Notes: generated by a model from the sequence alone, not told the origin. 64,000 bases of DNA from Yoonia sp. G8-12 (GCF_038443675.1 NZ_CP151762.1:1-64000), one strand, 5' to 3'; positions 8,983 to 18,013 are shown, counted from the first letter of the stretch. A program made the numbers and translations.

Positions 8983-9031
8983 CGGGTGTCCCTTTGGTTG
9001 CTCTGAGCGTGGGGCGAATCGCAGCAGCTTG

Positions 9032-9100
9032 TCAATCATTATTCGTCACGTTCAATCATTCTGCGGTGCAGCATGATTGTTTGTGATTGAAATTGATTGA
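9032..9100. promoter_or_regulatory. operator array between rhaR and rhaD
   Basis: Two copies of tcaatcatt at 9032-9040 and 9052-9060 lie exactly 20 bp apart. Facing them are three copies of tgattg at 9074, 9084 and 9094, exactly 10 bp apart. The two sets are reverse complements (TGATTGA), so the region is a compound inverted array with helical phasing. DeoR-family repressors commonly bind short repeats of this kind spaced by one or two helix turns. The site sits between the starts of rhaR (8982) and rhaD (9170) and would control both arms. Confidence 0.7.
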
Positions 9101-9169
9101 CTTGCCTGCAACCTGCCGTCACGTTGATATCGAATAGTTAGTCCTAACCCGCCGTCCACGGAGACACAC

Positions 9170-11272
9170 ATGACCTCTTCAAAAAACAGCCAACGTCTTG
9201 AAAATAAATGGGATGCCGTCCGCGCAAGCAAGATGAGTGAGCCGGAGAAACTGCTTTATCGCTCCAACCTCCTAGGCTCGGATAAGAGAATCACAAACTA
9301 CGGTGGCGGCAATACTTCCGCAAAAGTAATGCAAGATGATCCGCTGACGGGTGACGTGACCGAGGTGCTGTGGGTCAAAGGATCGGGCGGCGACGTTGGC
9401 TCGATCAAAATGGACGGGTTCTCAACGCTCTACATGGACAAACTGAACGCGCTACGCGGGCTTTATCGCGGGGTCGAGTTTGAGGACGAGATGGTCGCAT
9501 ATCTTCCCCATTGCACGTTCAACCTGAATCCGCGCGCGGCCTCAATCGACACACCGCTTCATGCCTACGTGCCCGCAAAACATGTGGACCACATGCACCC
9601 AGATGCAATCATCGCGATCGCTGCCGCCAAAGACAGCAAAGCGCTGACGCAACAGATCTTCGGTGACAGCATTGGCTGGCTGCCTTGGAAAAAACCGGGC
9701 TACGAATTGGGCCTTTGGCTCTCGGATTTCTGCGAAAAGAACCCAGATGCGAAGGGGGTCGTCCTTGAAAGCCACGGGCTGTTCACGTGGGCGGATGACG
9801 CAAAAGACTGCTATGAGCTGACGCTGAATGTCATTCAAACGGCGATGGATTGGTTCGCCAAGGAAACTACCGGCAAAAATGCATTTGGAGGGCCGGTTCA
9901 CACCAGCCTTGATGCAGATGCACGCCGCGCCACTGCCGCGCGCCTGATGCCTGCCATCCGTGGATATGTATCCGGCCAACAGCATATGGTCGGCCATTTC
10001 ACCGACAGCGATGCGGTGCTCGAATTCGTCAATGCCAAGGACATGGAACGGCTTGCAGCACTCGGCACGTCTTGTCCCGACCATTTCTTGCGCACGAAAA
10101 TCTGCCCGCTTGTGGTCGATTTTGACCCCGCCAAACCGGACGTGGACGCCACGATTGCTGGCCTTGACGCCGCCATCGCCGACTACCGCGTCGGCTATCA
10201 GGCCTATTATGATCGCTGCAAACGCGATGACAGCCCAGCCATCCGTGACCCCAACGCGGTCGTCTACCTGATCCCTGGCGTGGGCATGATCACCTTTGCC
10301 AAGGACAAGGCGACAGCCCGCATTTCAGGAGAATTCTACGTCAACGCCATCAACGTGATGCGCGGAGCCGATGGTGTCTCCGAATACCAAGGCCTCCCCG
10401 AACAAGAGGCCTTCGACATCGAATACTGGCTTCTGGAAGAGGCTAAACTGCAACGCATGCCCGCGCCAAAATCCATGGCTGGCCGCGTAGCCTTGGTCAC
10501 TGGCGGCGCTGGCGGCATTGGCGCTGCCACCGCCGAGCGTTACCTGCGCGAAGGCGCCTGCGTGATGCTGGCAGATATTGATGACGCAGCTCTTGCCGAA
10601 ACCTTTGAGGGTCTGAGCGCGAAATTCTCTACCGATGTTGTGCGCACCGTGAACATGAACGTCACCGATGAGTCCGCTGTCGCATCCGCATACAGTGATA
10701 TCGTAGCTGAATTCGGCGGCGTCGATATCCTTGTGTCCAACGCAGGCATCGCCAGCTCTGCCCCTATCCAGGAGACGAGCCTTGATCTGTGGAACAAGAA
10801 CATGTCCATCCTGTCCACGGGTTACTTTTTGGTAAGCCGCGAAGCATTCAAGCTGTTCAAGGTTCAGGACATGGGCGGTGCGATTGTATTCGTCGCCTCC
10901 AAGAACGGCCTTGCTGCGTCTCCGAATGCATCGGCCTATTGCACAGCAAAAGCGTCCGAGATTCACCTTGCCCGTTGCCTCGCGCTTGAAGGAGCGTCCA
11001 TGGGTGTCCGTGTGAACGTCGTGAACCCGGATGCGGTGCTCAAGGGGTCCAAAATCTGGCAAGGTGAATGGCTCGACCAGAGGGCAGATACCTACGGCAC
11101 CGACAAGGACGGGTTGGAAGAGATGTATCGCGACCGCTCTATGTTGAAACGCTCGGTGCTGCCCGAGGATATCGCGGAAGCCGCCTATTTCCTTGCGTCC
11201 GATCTGTCGGCCAAATCAACAGGCAACATCATCAACGTCGATGCCGGCAATAAAGAAGCGTTCACGCGCTAA
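9170..11272 (+). CDS. rhaD: bifunctional rhamnulose-1-phosphate aldolase / short-chain dehydrogenase
   Basis: A 700-residue fusion. Residues 1 to about 420 form a class II (AraD-like) aldolase: Asn-Tyr-Gly-Gly-Gly-Asn-Thr-Ser near 43-50, the metal-binding His pair in HVDHMHPDA near 140, and VLESHGLFTW near 200. From about 437 a short-chain dehydrogenase follows, with the NAD-binding Thr-Gly-Gly-Ala-Gly-Gly-Ile-Gly near 443, Asn-Ala-Gly near 523, and catalytic Tyr-Cys-Thr-Ala-Lys near 590. The aldolase half would give DHAP and L-lactaldehyde, and the second half probably oxidises the lactaldehyde. The fusion is typical of rhizobia and Bacillus-like rhamnose loci, not enterics. GGAG precedes the ATG, and rhaA follows after 21 bp. 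Confidence 0.92.
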   Translation: MTSSKNSQRLENKWDAVRASKMSEPEKLLYRSNLLGSDKRITNYGGGNTSAKVMQDDPLTGDVTEVLWVKGSGGDVGSIKMDGFSTLYMDKLNALRGLYRGVEFEDEMVAYLPHCTFNLNPRAASIDTPLHAYVPAKHVDHMHPDAIIAIAAAKDSKALTQQIFGDSIGWLPWKKPGYELGLWLSDFCEKNPDAKGVVLESHGLFTWADDAKDCYELTLNVIQTAMDWFAKETTGKNAFGGPVHTSLDADARRATAARLMPAIRGYVSGQQHMVGHFTDSDAVLEFVNAKDMERLAALGTSCPDHFLRTKICPLVVDFDPAKPDVDATIAGLDAAIADYRVGYQAYYDRCKRDDSPAIRDPNAVVYLIPGVGMITFAKDKATARISGEFYVNAINVMRGADGVSEYQGLPEQEAFDIEYWLLEEAKLQRMPAPKSMAGRVALVTGGAGGIGAATAERYLREGACVMLADIDDAALAETFEGLSAKFSTDVVRTVNMNVTDESAVASAYSDIVAEFGGVDILVSNAGIASSAPIQETSLDLWNKNMSILSTGYFLVSREAFKLFKVQDMGGAIVFVASKNGLAASPNASAYCTAKASEIHLARCLALEGASMGVRVNVVNPDAVLKGSKIWQGEWLDQRADTYGTDKDGLEEMYRDRSMLKRSVLPEDIAEAAYFLASDLSAKSTGNIINVDAGNKEAFTR

Positions 11273-11293
11273 GAGCCGCAGGGAGGACACAAC

Positions 11294-12532
11294 ATGAGCT
11301 ATAACAGCGCAAAAGCCGCCTTTGCAGACTGGGGCGTGGACACCGAAACCGCCCTAGGTCGGTTGGCCGACATCCCGATCTCCATGCACTGCTGGCAAGG
11401 GGACGACGTGGTCGGATTTGAGACCAAAACAGGTAGCTCCGGTGGCGGTATTCAAGCAACTGGCAACCATCCCGGTCGCGCCCGCACTCCTGACGAGCTA
11501 CGCGCCGATCTTGAGTTTTCCTACTCAATGATCCCTGGCAAACACCGGCTGAACCTGCATGCTTTTTACCTCGATACCGACCAGACCCCTGACAGGGACG
11601 AGATTGAATACAGCCACTTCGCACCTTGGGTCGATTGGGCGAAGGACCAAAGCCTAGGCCTTGATTTCAACCCAACGTTCTTTGCGCACGAAAAGGCAGA
11701 TGACAATCTGACACTTAGCCATCCCGATCAAGGCATTCGCGATTTCTGGATCGAACATGGCAAACGCTCACGTGACATCGCGGCCCAAATGGGGGCCGCG
11801 CTTGGCACTCCATGTGTCAACAACATCTGGGTGCCCGACGGCTACAAAGACACGCCCGTGGACCGCATGGCGCCACGCCAACGGCTGGAAAATTCGCTCG
11901 ACGCGATGATGGCCACGCAACACGACAAAGCGCAAATGCTTGATGCCGTCGAAAGCAAATTGTTCGGGATCGGTGTTGAGGCCTGCACTGTCGGCAGTCA
12001 CGAATTCTACATGGGTTACGCGATCCGCAAGGGAACCTTACTCTGCCTCGACATGGGGCATTTCCACCCGACCGAAAACGTTGCCGACAAACTCAGCTCG
12101 GTTGCCTTGTCCGTCGACGAAATCCTGCTCCACGTCAGCCGCCCAATGCGTTGGGACAGCGACCACGTGATCCTTTTGGATGACGCAATCATGCAGATGG
12201 CACAAGAATTGGTGAGCGCCGATCTGTTGGGACGCACCCATATCGGGCTTGACTTCTTTGACGCAACGATCAGCCGGACTGCAGCTTGGGTCATCGGAAC
12301 GCGCAACATGCAGAAGGCTCTTTTACGCGCGCTACTGGCACCATGGGACGGTCTAAAGTCAGCAGAAAACAAGCTCGACTTTACGAGCCGTCTGGTTGTC
12401 ACAGAAGAAATCAAGGACTTGCCATACGCAACCGTCTGGGCAGAGTTCTGCGACAGGATGGGAGTTCCGTGTGGCCAATCTCTTGTCTCAGACCTTAACC
12501 GATACCAAGCAAGTGTCGCCGGTCGAAACTGA
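11294..12532 (+). CDS. rhaA: L-rhamnose isomerase
   Basis: A 412-residue cytoplasmic isomerase that converts L-rhamnose to L-rhamnulose. It matches the enterobacterial RhaA family along its length: SMHCWQGDDV near 35, GGIQATGN near 55, LGLDFNP near 119, DAVESKLFGIG near 215, GHFHPTE near 257, and the metal-site segment HVSRPMRWDSDHVILLDD near 278-295. GGGAGG stands upstream of the ATG, and the gene lies 21 bp after rhaD, so the two are co-transcribed. This RhaA-type enzyme differs from the RhaI-type isomerase that I recall as usual beside rhizobial rhaD, so the locus mixes two lineages of rhamnose genes (from family knowledge, not an alignment). Confidence 0.93.
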   Translation: MSYNSAKAAFADWGVDTETALGRLADIPISMHCWQGDDVVGFETKTGSSGGGIQATGNHPGRARTPDELRADLEFSYSMIPGKHRLNLHAFYLDTDQTPDRDEIEYSHFAPWVDWAKDQSLGLDFNPTFFAHEKADDNLTLSHPDQGIRDFWIEHGKRSRDIAAQMGAALGTPCVNNIWVPDGYKDTPVDRMAPRQRLENSLDAMMATQHDKAQMLDAVESKLFGIGVEACTVGSHEFYMGYAIRKGTLLCLDMGHFHPTENVADKLSSVALSVDEILLHVSRPMRWDSDHVILLDDAIMQMAQELVSADLLGRTHIGLDFFDATISRTAAWVIGTRNMQKALLRALLAPWDGLKSAENKLDFTSRLVVTEEIKDLPYATVWAEFCDRMGVPCGQSLVSDLNRYQASVAGRN

Positions 12533-12960
12533 GAAAGCCGTAATCCAACATATTTAGTGATTTTGTGCGGCAGCTTTAGTTCATGGTGCCGACAATCGAG
12601 ACAAGCCATCCTTCGATCGCTTTGCCCTGCATGCCGGACATCGTTTCCCCAATTTCTTGCTGTTGTAGGTGAATGTCCGCTATGCAGGCTGCTGCCGCAG
12701 CATTGCTACGGCATGACGAACAGCAGGTTTGGGCCGGAAGTGACAGCGCAACTCGAGGGCATTCGATCGCGAAAGCAAAATTAGCAAAGCGACATCACAC
12801 ATCCGATGCCTAGTCTATGCTTGCGCTTAGGTTGTGACGGTACCGCATAGGAACAGACCACTTAGGAACAGATGGGACCAATGAGTAATAGTACGCTAAC
12901 TGGTCATCGTCTCCGATCGCTCTATCGTCAAATAAAGCGAAATAATGATGGAGATTAAGA
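12533..12960. other. non-coding gap with decayed repeat words
   Basis: No gene is supported in these 428 bases. Between 12672 and 12770 the words aatgtccg (12672-12679), ccgcagcat (12695-12703) and a tttgggcc stretch recur, as in other gaps of the window. A direct repeat taggaacaga at 12848-12857 and 12863-12872 lies upstream of the CBS gene and may be part of its control region; its meaning is unknown. No clear terminator follows rhaA. Confidence 0.4.
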
Positions 12961-13503
12961 ATGCCGCAACCAGCAGAGCGTCCAGGAAATCGATTGATGG
13001 ATCGCCCCGAGTATGCATCAAAGCAGAAACCTCTCACACGGCCGGCCGAAACAACTGTACTGGATGCTGTTTCGGCAATGTCAGAAAAGAACTACGGCTC
13101 GGTGATTGTGATTGATGCAGACGATAAAGTGATCGGTGTCGTGACGGAGCGAGACGTCATGAACAAATTGGTCGGCAAGGGTCTGGATCCAAAGACTACC
13201 ATCCTCTCAGATATCATGACCGACAATCCACGGCTTGCTCGCGAAACCGATGATCTTGTCGATTGGCTTCGGATCATGTCGAACGAGCGATTTCGTCGTC
13301 TGCCTGTCGTTGACGCCGATGGGCGGATCAAAGCGGTGTTCACCCAAGGTGACTTTGTTTCATATACGTGGCCTGATCTAATGTACCAGATGAAGACCAT
13401 TGCGACTGCGACAGTCACCAAAAATTGGCCCTTGTTCCTAATCGGTGGTGGTGTTGCCCTGTATTCTATCGTGATGGTGGTTGTTTTAGGGGCGATGAGA
13501 TAG
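12961..13503 (+). CDS. CBS-domain protein with a C-terminal membrane anchor
   Basis: A 180-residue protein with two CBS motifs in tandem. The first is at about residues 24-78 (VIVIDADDKVIGVVTERDV) and the second at about 88-140 (LPVVDADGRIKAVFTQGDF). Together they form a Bateman module that binds adenine nucleotides in known relatives. Residues about 155-178 are a single hydrophobic segment, so the module is probably tethered to the inner membrane facing the cytoplasm. GGAG is about seven bases before the ATG. There is no catalytic or transport domain, so a role as an energy sensor acting on a membrane partner is inference. The neighbours give no functional link. Confidence 0.8.
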   Translation: MPQPAERPGNRLMDRPEYASKQKPLTRPAETTVLDAVSAMSEKNYGSVIVIDADDKVIGVVTERDVMNKLVGKGLDPKTTILSDIMTDNPRLARETDDLVDWLRIMSNERFRRLPVVDADGRIKAVFTQGDFVSYTWPDLMYQMKTIATATVTKNWPLFLIGGGVALYSIVMVVVLGAMR

Positions 13504-13681
13504 AGCCCCGCCTTAACCCAAGGGGGCAAATCCATCTCACGCACGGGCCACCGGCTTAGCCCAGATCATGCAGCTGTAGCGAAGGTCTGGAACTACAGGC
13601 CGCACCGCAGCATGGCCGAGGGTGGGTCAATGTCCGGTTTGGGCCACCGCCGGTTAGATTTACATGGCACAGAGCAGCGCA

Positions 13682-14074
13682 TCACGTTGCGTGGCCATTA
13701 TATCTTGGTAGACCGTCATCCGTGATGAGCCAAGGTACACGCTCCGCCCAATGCACATGCGCGCTTGGCTTGTAGAGCGTCAGATCATCCAAGGTTGCAG
13801 CGAATAGATATATTTCTCCGGGCCAACGTGTGCTCATATAATGCATTGGCGTACCGCATTGACTGCAAAATCCACGTGTCACACCCGGTGAGGAATTGTA
13901 GAAGCTGCGTGAGCCTGTCCATGTGACTTGTGCCCGACCTACGCCAAAGTAACTTGTCATTGGCGACCCAGTTGCCCTGCGGCAGCTTTCACAATGGCAG
14001 TGGACCTCCGAGAACGGTGAGTTCTTGATCTTATATCGGAGAGCCCCGCAAGCGCAGCCACCATCAAATCCCAT
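13682..14074 (-). CDS. GFA-family zinc protein (Mss4-like fold)
   Basis: A 130-residue protein of the glutathione-dependent formaldehyde-activating (GFA) family. Zinc ligands are visible as Cys7-x-Cys9, the cluster His-Cys-His-Cys-Glu-Ser-Cys at residues 25-31, and Phe-Cys-Ser-Gln-Cys near 71. I chose the ATG at 14074 because GGAGG lies nine bases upstream; a TTG two codons earlier is too close to it. The gene stands alone, with relic-bearing gaps on both sides. The formaldehyde role of the family is disputed, so only the fold and metal binding are claimed. Confidence 0.82.
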   Translation of the reverse strand: MGFDGGCACGALRYKIKNSPFSEVHCHCESCRRATGSPMTSYFGVGRAQVTWTGSRSFYNSSPGVTRGFCSQCGTPMHYMSTRWPGEIYLFAATLDDLTLYKPSAHVHWAERVPWLITDDGLPRYNGHAT

Positions 14075-14368
14075 AAGCAATCGCCTCCAGTATCCAGATT
14101 TGCAAACGTGTGTTTTGGTCGGCTTGCCGTTTCATGTGCAACGTAAGTGATGGAAGAGGAAACCGATTTACGGAGCCATGTACGACGAATTTGCCTGTTT
14201 CCTGAGTTTACTAGCAAATGGGAAGTCCGGAAAGCGGCATGCAGGCGCAGTATCAAAAACCACTTTAGAGGTCGGCTTTGGGCCGTCCTTGCTAATTGCA
14301 CAGATAGCCCGTCCAGCGCTTATCCTTGGGGATAAGGAAAAACTCACCTTTTGTCCTAGCCTTTGACT
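14075..14368. other. gap without a recognisable gene
   Basis: Short overlapping open frames exist on both strands, but none has a ribosome site or protein-like composition. Fragments such as ggaagtccggaaagcggcatg (near 14220) resemble the degraded repeat words seen in other gaps. Nothing regulatory could be supported. Confidence 0.35.
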
Positions 14369-14683
14369 CTACATTTCTATCATCTCCGCGACTTCGACGG
14401 TGCCCGACCCATCAACTACCATCGGGTTTTTCGCAGCGTGGGCACAGGCACTTTCATAGCTATCTGCAGTGATGATCGTGTAACCCGACGCGGGATTTGC
14501 ACCACCGTTTTCGACATGGCCTTCCTTGGAGACAATATGGGACTGGCCAACCGGAGCGCCAGGATCAACGGTTGCTGCACCCATATCTTCATACCAAGCA
14601 CCCCAAGCCGCCATAACCTTTTCGCCCTCTTCTGGCGTCTCGGGTACTCCGCCACCATGATATATGAACAGGAATTTGGGCAT
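14369..14683 (-). CDS. YCII-domain protein
   Basis: A 104-residue protein of the YCII/DGPF superfamily (ferredoxin-like alpha-beta fold). It has the typical start Met-Pro-Lys-Phe-Leu-Phe-Ile-Tyr-His, a helix around the MAAWGAWYEDMG segment, a Gly-Pro/Asp-Pro-Gly-Ala turn, and a C-terminal stretch ending in Val-Glu-Val-Ala-Glu-Met. Members are small dimeric proteins, sometimes fused to sigma factors, and their reaction is mostly unknown. AGGAGG is ideally spaced before the ATG at 14683. No partner gene such as an ECF sigma factor is adjacent, so the function stays open. Confidence 0.75.
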   Translation of the reverse strand: MPKFLFIYHGGGVPETPEEGEKVMAAWGAWYEDMGAATVDPGAPVGQSHIVSKEGHVENGGANPASGYTIITADSYESACAHAAKNPMVVDGSGTVEVAEMIEM

Positions 14684-15126
14684 GACCTCCTCCTTAATTG
14701 TTATCTCTCAGTCTGCACACTGTCCCCGAGTCGGGCAAGTTCTTGCCGTTTTGGCGGAAAAGTAGTTTTTCATACAATAACAGGCGCGGGGTGCTGACAG
14801 TGGGCTGTGAAAAAGATCATACAATGTATCAGGTTACATAAATGGCTGGTCTGGTAGCGCTGGACTGCAACAACCGTGCTACAGATGAGCCGCAGGAATG
14901 GGCTCAAGTCCGGACCTTCACTGCGGCCGGTACCAAAAACCGCCAAGCAGGACAAAGCGGCCTCTAGTCGTTCCAAATTTGAGGACCGCTTGCAGCCCAA
15001 GTTGCACGTTTATGAGACTTAGGGCAGGTGACGATACTGAGCCCAAGCAGGCTGCGCTGATTGTAATCGCTTTAAAATTCTCACTAACGTTCTAGTTCTT
15101 AAGATGACTTGGTGCTGAGGTTCTGG
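14684..15126. other. gap with degraded repeat words
   Basis: No gene is supported in these 443 bases. Words such as ccgcaggaatgggctcaagtccgg (from about 14889, quoted here in part) and rearranged tccgg/gggcc motifs are related to those in the other relic gaps. The last 100 bases are AT-rich and probably contain the promoter of the sensor gene that starts at 15127, but no clear -35/-10 pair can be fixed. Confidence 0.35.
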
Positions 15127-16350
15127 ATGCTTCGTGACGACAACCCTTCGATAGGCCGGTTCGATAAATCGTTTCTGATTCACATGATCAGGGATTTCTT
15201 CATTATTTTGATCATCGTTACCGCTGTTGAGTTTTCACTAAAGGCGGGACTAGTCTGGTACAATTACGTTGTCGATGGTGAGGAAGAAGCCGCAGCCGTT
15301 GCAGAAGATCTTGCTGACAATGTCCGATCAATTATGCAGAACGAAGGCGGGCCAGTGGCCGCGCGGACAATGTACCCAATCCTCGAACGCAATTGGTCTG
15401 ATCTAGGCTACGTCATTGCCATCGAACCCACTCCTGTAACAGTTGATTCGATTGAAGAAGGATTTGGCTTCACACCGCGTGGTATACCTGCTGGCGAATG
15501 GCCGAATGGCAGGTTCAAGGCTTATGAAATTGAAATTGTTGCAGAAGAGTTTTGCTTGGCCTGCCACACACAGGCCAGCATCGGAGAAACGCTTGGCAGG
15601 GTGACAGTTCGCAACTACCTCTCCCGCGATTTCGCCATATGGCTCAAAGACATCCGCCTAACCGCAGCGCTGTCCGTCGGGAAGATCGTCCTTCACTCAT
15701 TCTTGTTGTTTCTCATTCTTCGCGCCCGGCTCGAACCACTCATGCAACTTAGGGCCGTAGTTAGCAATCTGGCGCGCGCTTATGGAAGCCTCAGTCATCG
15801 TGCCGAGATCAGGACGTCTGACGAATTCGGTGTGCTAGCGCGTGACCTCAACCTCTTTCTGGATCGAATATCCACAATCATCCACGAACTGGATGCAGTT
15901 CTGGCCAAAGTCGTAACTGCAAATGATGATATCATTGCCGTACAGAGCGATCTTCGTCAGTCAATTGACAGCGTCGTGTCCAGTGTTCGAACGCTTGAAA
16001 GAGATGCCATGCTGAGTGCAAAACAAGAGCCTCGGTTGTCGAACGACTGGTTTTTAGCCATCCGCAGTCAAGTTGAAGAGCTAGATGCAATGGTGTCTCA
16101 AGCGGCCGGAAACGAAGCCGCCACAAAGCTTTTGGATACGCTGGGGCAAGTGGTTTCCGATGCAGAAGCGCAGATTTCAACCAGCCAAGCCGTGTTTCAA
16201 AAACTCGCGGACATTGGCGATCGGAGTGAGATGCTCAAAGATTCAATGTTTGAAATGACACGTCTGGAAGAGCGTCTTAAAGGAATTATTGAGACTTGTG
16301 GAAGTCTGGTAAATCGATTGCAACCAGAAAACCGCAAGCCTGATAGCTGA
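15127..16350 (+). CDS. membrane sensor with a periplasmic c-type heme motif and HAMP domain, no output domain
   Basis: A 407-residue protein. A first membrane segment lies at about residues 23-43. A periplasmic domain of about 140 residues carries Cys-Leu-Ala-Cys-His at about 143-147, a covalent heme c attachment motif, in a DUF3365/Tll0287-like context. A second membrane segment follows at about 185-203, then a HAMP linker (about 204-255) and a long helical, coiled-coil C-terminus rich in Asp, Glu, Leu and Ser. No kinase, methyl-accepting or cyclase domain follows, so the output is unknown. I chose the ATG at 15127 (TGAGG six bases upstream) over TTG or GTG at 15109/15112. Redox or gas sensing with signal transfer to a partner is inference; no partner gene is adjacent. 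Confidence 0.75.
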   Translation: MLRDDNPSIGRFDKSFLIHMIRDFFIILIIVTAVEFSLKAGLVWYNYVVDGEEEAAAVAEDLADNVRSIMQNEGGPVAARTMYPILERNWSDLGYVIAIEPTPVTVDSIEEGFGFTPRGIPAGEWPNGRFKAYEIEIVAEEFCLACHTQASIGETLGRVTVRNYLSRDFAIWLKDIRLTAALSVGKIVLHSFLLFLILRARLEPLMQLRAVVSNLARAYGSLSHRAEIRTSDEFGVLARDLNLFLDRISTIIHELDAVLAKVVTANDDIIAVQSDLRQSIDSVVSSVRTLERDAMLSAKQEPRLSNDWFLAIRSQVEELDAMVSQAAGNEAATKLLDTLGQVVSDAEAQISTSQAVFQKLADIGDRSEMLKDSMFEMTRLEERLKGIIETCGSLVNRLQPENRKPDS

Positions 16351-16812
16351 CTTGAACTTGTGCCTCTGGGCCCTTTGCTGCTGTTCGCTGCCGGATACAC
16401 CAAGGTCCGCTATGGGCCGATAAGGTCCATTTGGTTGAGGGCTAGGAACTGAGTGTTACCGTCAGCTCGATGCAGAAAAGCAGTCATTGGGCCTAGCCGC
16501 AGCGAATGCCGGTTATGAGCCCTCTTTGACCGATGCTGCGCGGCTTACGAACTGACGCGACGGGCGCGAAGCTGCCTTTGCTGTTGGCAGGACCACCCGT
16601 ACCTGGGGTTTACTGCATCGACCATCGCCATAGGGCACATTTCGCATTGTCGGCATGGCGCCGTTGCCACAATATTATTGTGTATTGGATAGTCCGCATG
16701 CCGACGATTTGGGCAGAAACCATCTGCGGTTTGCGGCGAACTCCGTTAAATACAGAAGTTCGCCGCTTTAGTGAAACCGAAGCACATCACGTACTCGCCG
16801 GCTGTGCTGGCT
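16351..16812. other. gap with degraded repeat words
   Basis: These 462 bases lie between two convergent genes and hold no supported gene. The segments aaggtccgctatgggccg (from about 16403) and cgcagcgaatgccggttatg (from about 16500) belong to the same degraded word family as the gaps at 1734, 12672 and 13605. No clear terminator hairpin with a T run was found for either neighbouring gene. Confidence 0.35.
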
Positions 16813-17949
16813 TCAAACCTCTGCCAGTTCTCGTGGCCGAGAGACGCCAGGGACAAGTGCCGCAGATTGGGCGATCATCTCAGCCTGATGCGGCTGAAGA
16901 TCTTGCATTCCCATTCCGGCGATGATCGGCAGGAACGGATCTTCGATACCGCTGCTGGCACCGCAAAGGGTTTCGACCACGGCCAGCCCGCAGAAAGGTG
17001 TGTAGGCTGCCGAATAACCACCCTCGTGTAGCACCAGCATCCGACCTTTTGAATGGGCATCGGCCTGGGCCTGCAACTTGCCAATGATTTCGCGATACGT
17101 GTCGCTATAAGCCATGTTGCGCCCCAGCGGGTCGATCCCGCCTGCATCGAAGCCGGAGAGGACGATGATCAGCTCAGGCGCGAACCAATCCAGAGCCGGA
17201 ACCACGACCGTCTCCATGGCATGCAGATAGGCACCATGGCCCGATCCCGGAGGAAGCGGCACGTTCAGGTTATAGCCTGTTCCCGCGCCTTCACCTGTTT
17301 CTTGTACAAATCCTGTGTCGGGTGGGTAGAACTGGATCTGATGCATCGAAATGACCAGCGTATCGGGGTCGTCATAGAAGGCTTTCTGAGTGCCGTTGCC
17401 GTGATGCACATCATAGTCGATGATTGCGATCCGGCCCAGCCCGAACTCTTTGCGAAGCGCCTTTGCAGTCACTGCGCCGTTGCCGAAAATGCAGAAACCT
17501 CGGCCCATATCTGCCTCGGCATGGTGGCCTGGCGGGCGGTTCAAAACATAGGCGTTGTCGATCTCACCGCGTAGAATGGCCCGGCCTGCGGTCAACCCGC
17601 CGCCGACCGACAAGCATGCAATTTCATATCCACCGGCTGCAAAGGGGGTCAGTTCGCCCGCGTCGCCACCGCCTGCATCGCTCATCTCCTTGATACCGTC
17701 CACGTATTCGGCTGTGTGGAACAAGCACAGCTCGTCGCGGGTCGCCGGGGTGATATCGTCGAGAACATGAAGATGCTTCTTGATGCCACTGACGCTGAGC
17801 AGGTTTTCAATGCGGCGCTTGGTTTCCGAGTTCTCGGCATGGGGCTGGTCGGGCTGGATCGCACCGCCCGAGGGCAGAAAAGCTGCTCCGACCCCTGTAT
17901 TGTGCCAAAGATAGGATTCGTGAAATACGTAGCCGGTTTTGCGGGTCAT
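16813..17949 (-). CDS. histone-deacetylase-family amidohydrolase
   Basis: A 378-residue arginase/deacetylase-fold enzyme of the class II HDAC and acetylpolyamine amidohydrolase group, which removes acetyl groups from amines with one zinc ion. The catalytic core is clear: NRPPGHHAEADMGRGFCIF near residue 137 (tandem His), the zinc ligands in IDYDVHHGNGTQ near 174-185, FDAGGIDPLG near 265, and Gly-Gly-Tyr (LHEGGYS) near 307, which provides the catalytic Tyr. GGAGG lies before the ATG at 17949. Bacterial members act on acetylpolyamines or other small acetylated amines; the substrate here is unknown. It is divergent from a LuxR-type regulator, with a repeat-rich control region between them. Confidence 0.88.
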   Translation of the reverse strand: MTRKTGYVFHESYLWHNTGVGAAFLPSGGAIQPDQPHAENSETKRRIENLLSVSGIKKHLHVLDDITPATRDELCLFHTAEYVDGIKEMSDAGGGDAGELTPFAAGGYEIACLSVGGGLTAGRAILRGEIDNAYVLNRPPGHHAEADMGRGFCIFGNGAVTAKALRKEFGLGRIAIIDYDVHHGNGTQKAFYDDPDTLVISMHQIQFYPPDTGFVQETGEGAGTGYNLNVPLPPGSGHGAYLHAMETVVVPALDWFAPELIIVLSGFDAGGIDPLGRNMAYSDTYREIIGKLQAQADAHSKGRMLVLHEGGYSAAYTPFCGLAVVETLCGASSGIEDPFLPIIAGMGMQDLQPHQAEMIAQSAALVPGVSRPRELAEV

Positions 17950-18013
17950 GTCAGGGTTCCTCCTTGAATATGGCCTGTTGGCCGTCTCCCTGTTTAGACA
18001 ATAGGCTTGATTT

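Noticed and set aside
12848..12900. GGAAC-type extracytoplasmic-sigma promoters upstream of the CBS gene
   Set aside because: The two ggaac words are not followed by the needed GTT-type -10 at 16-17 bases.
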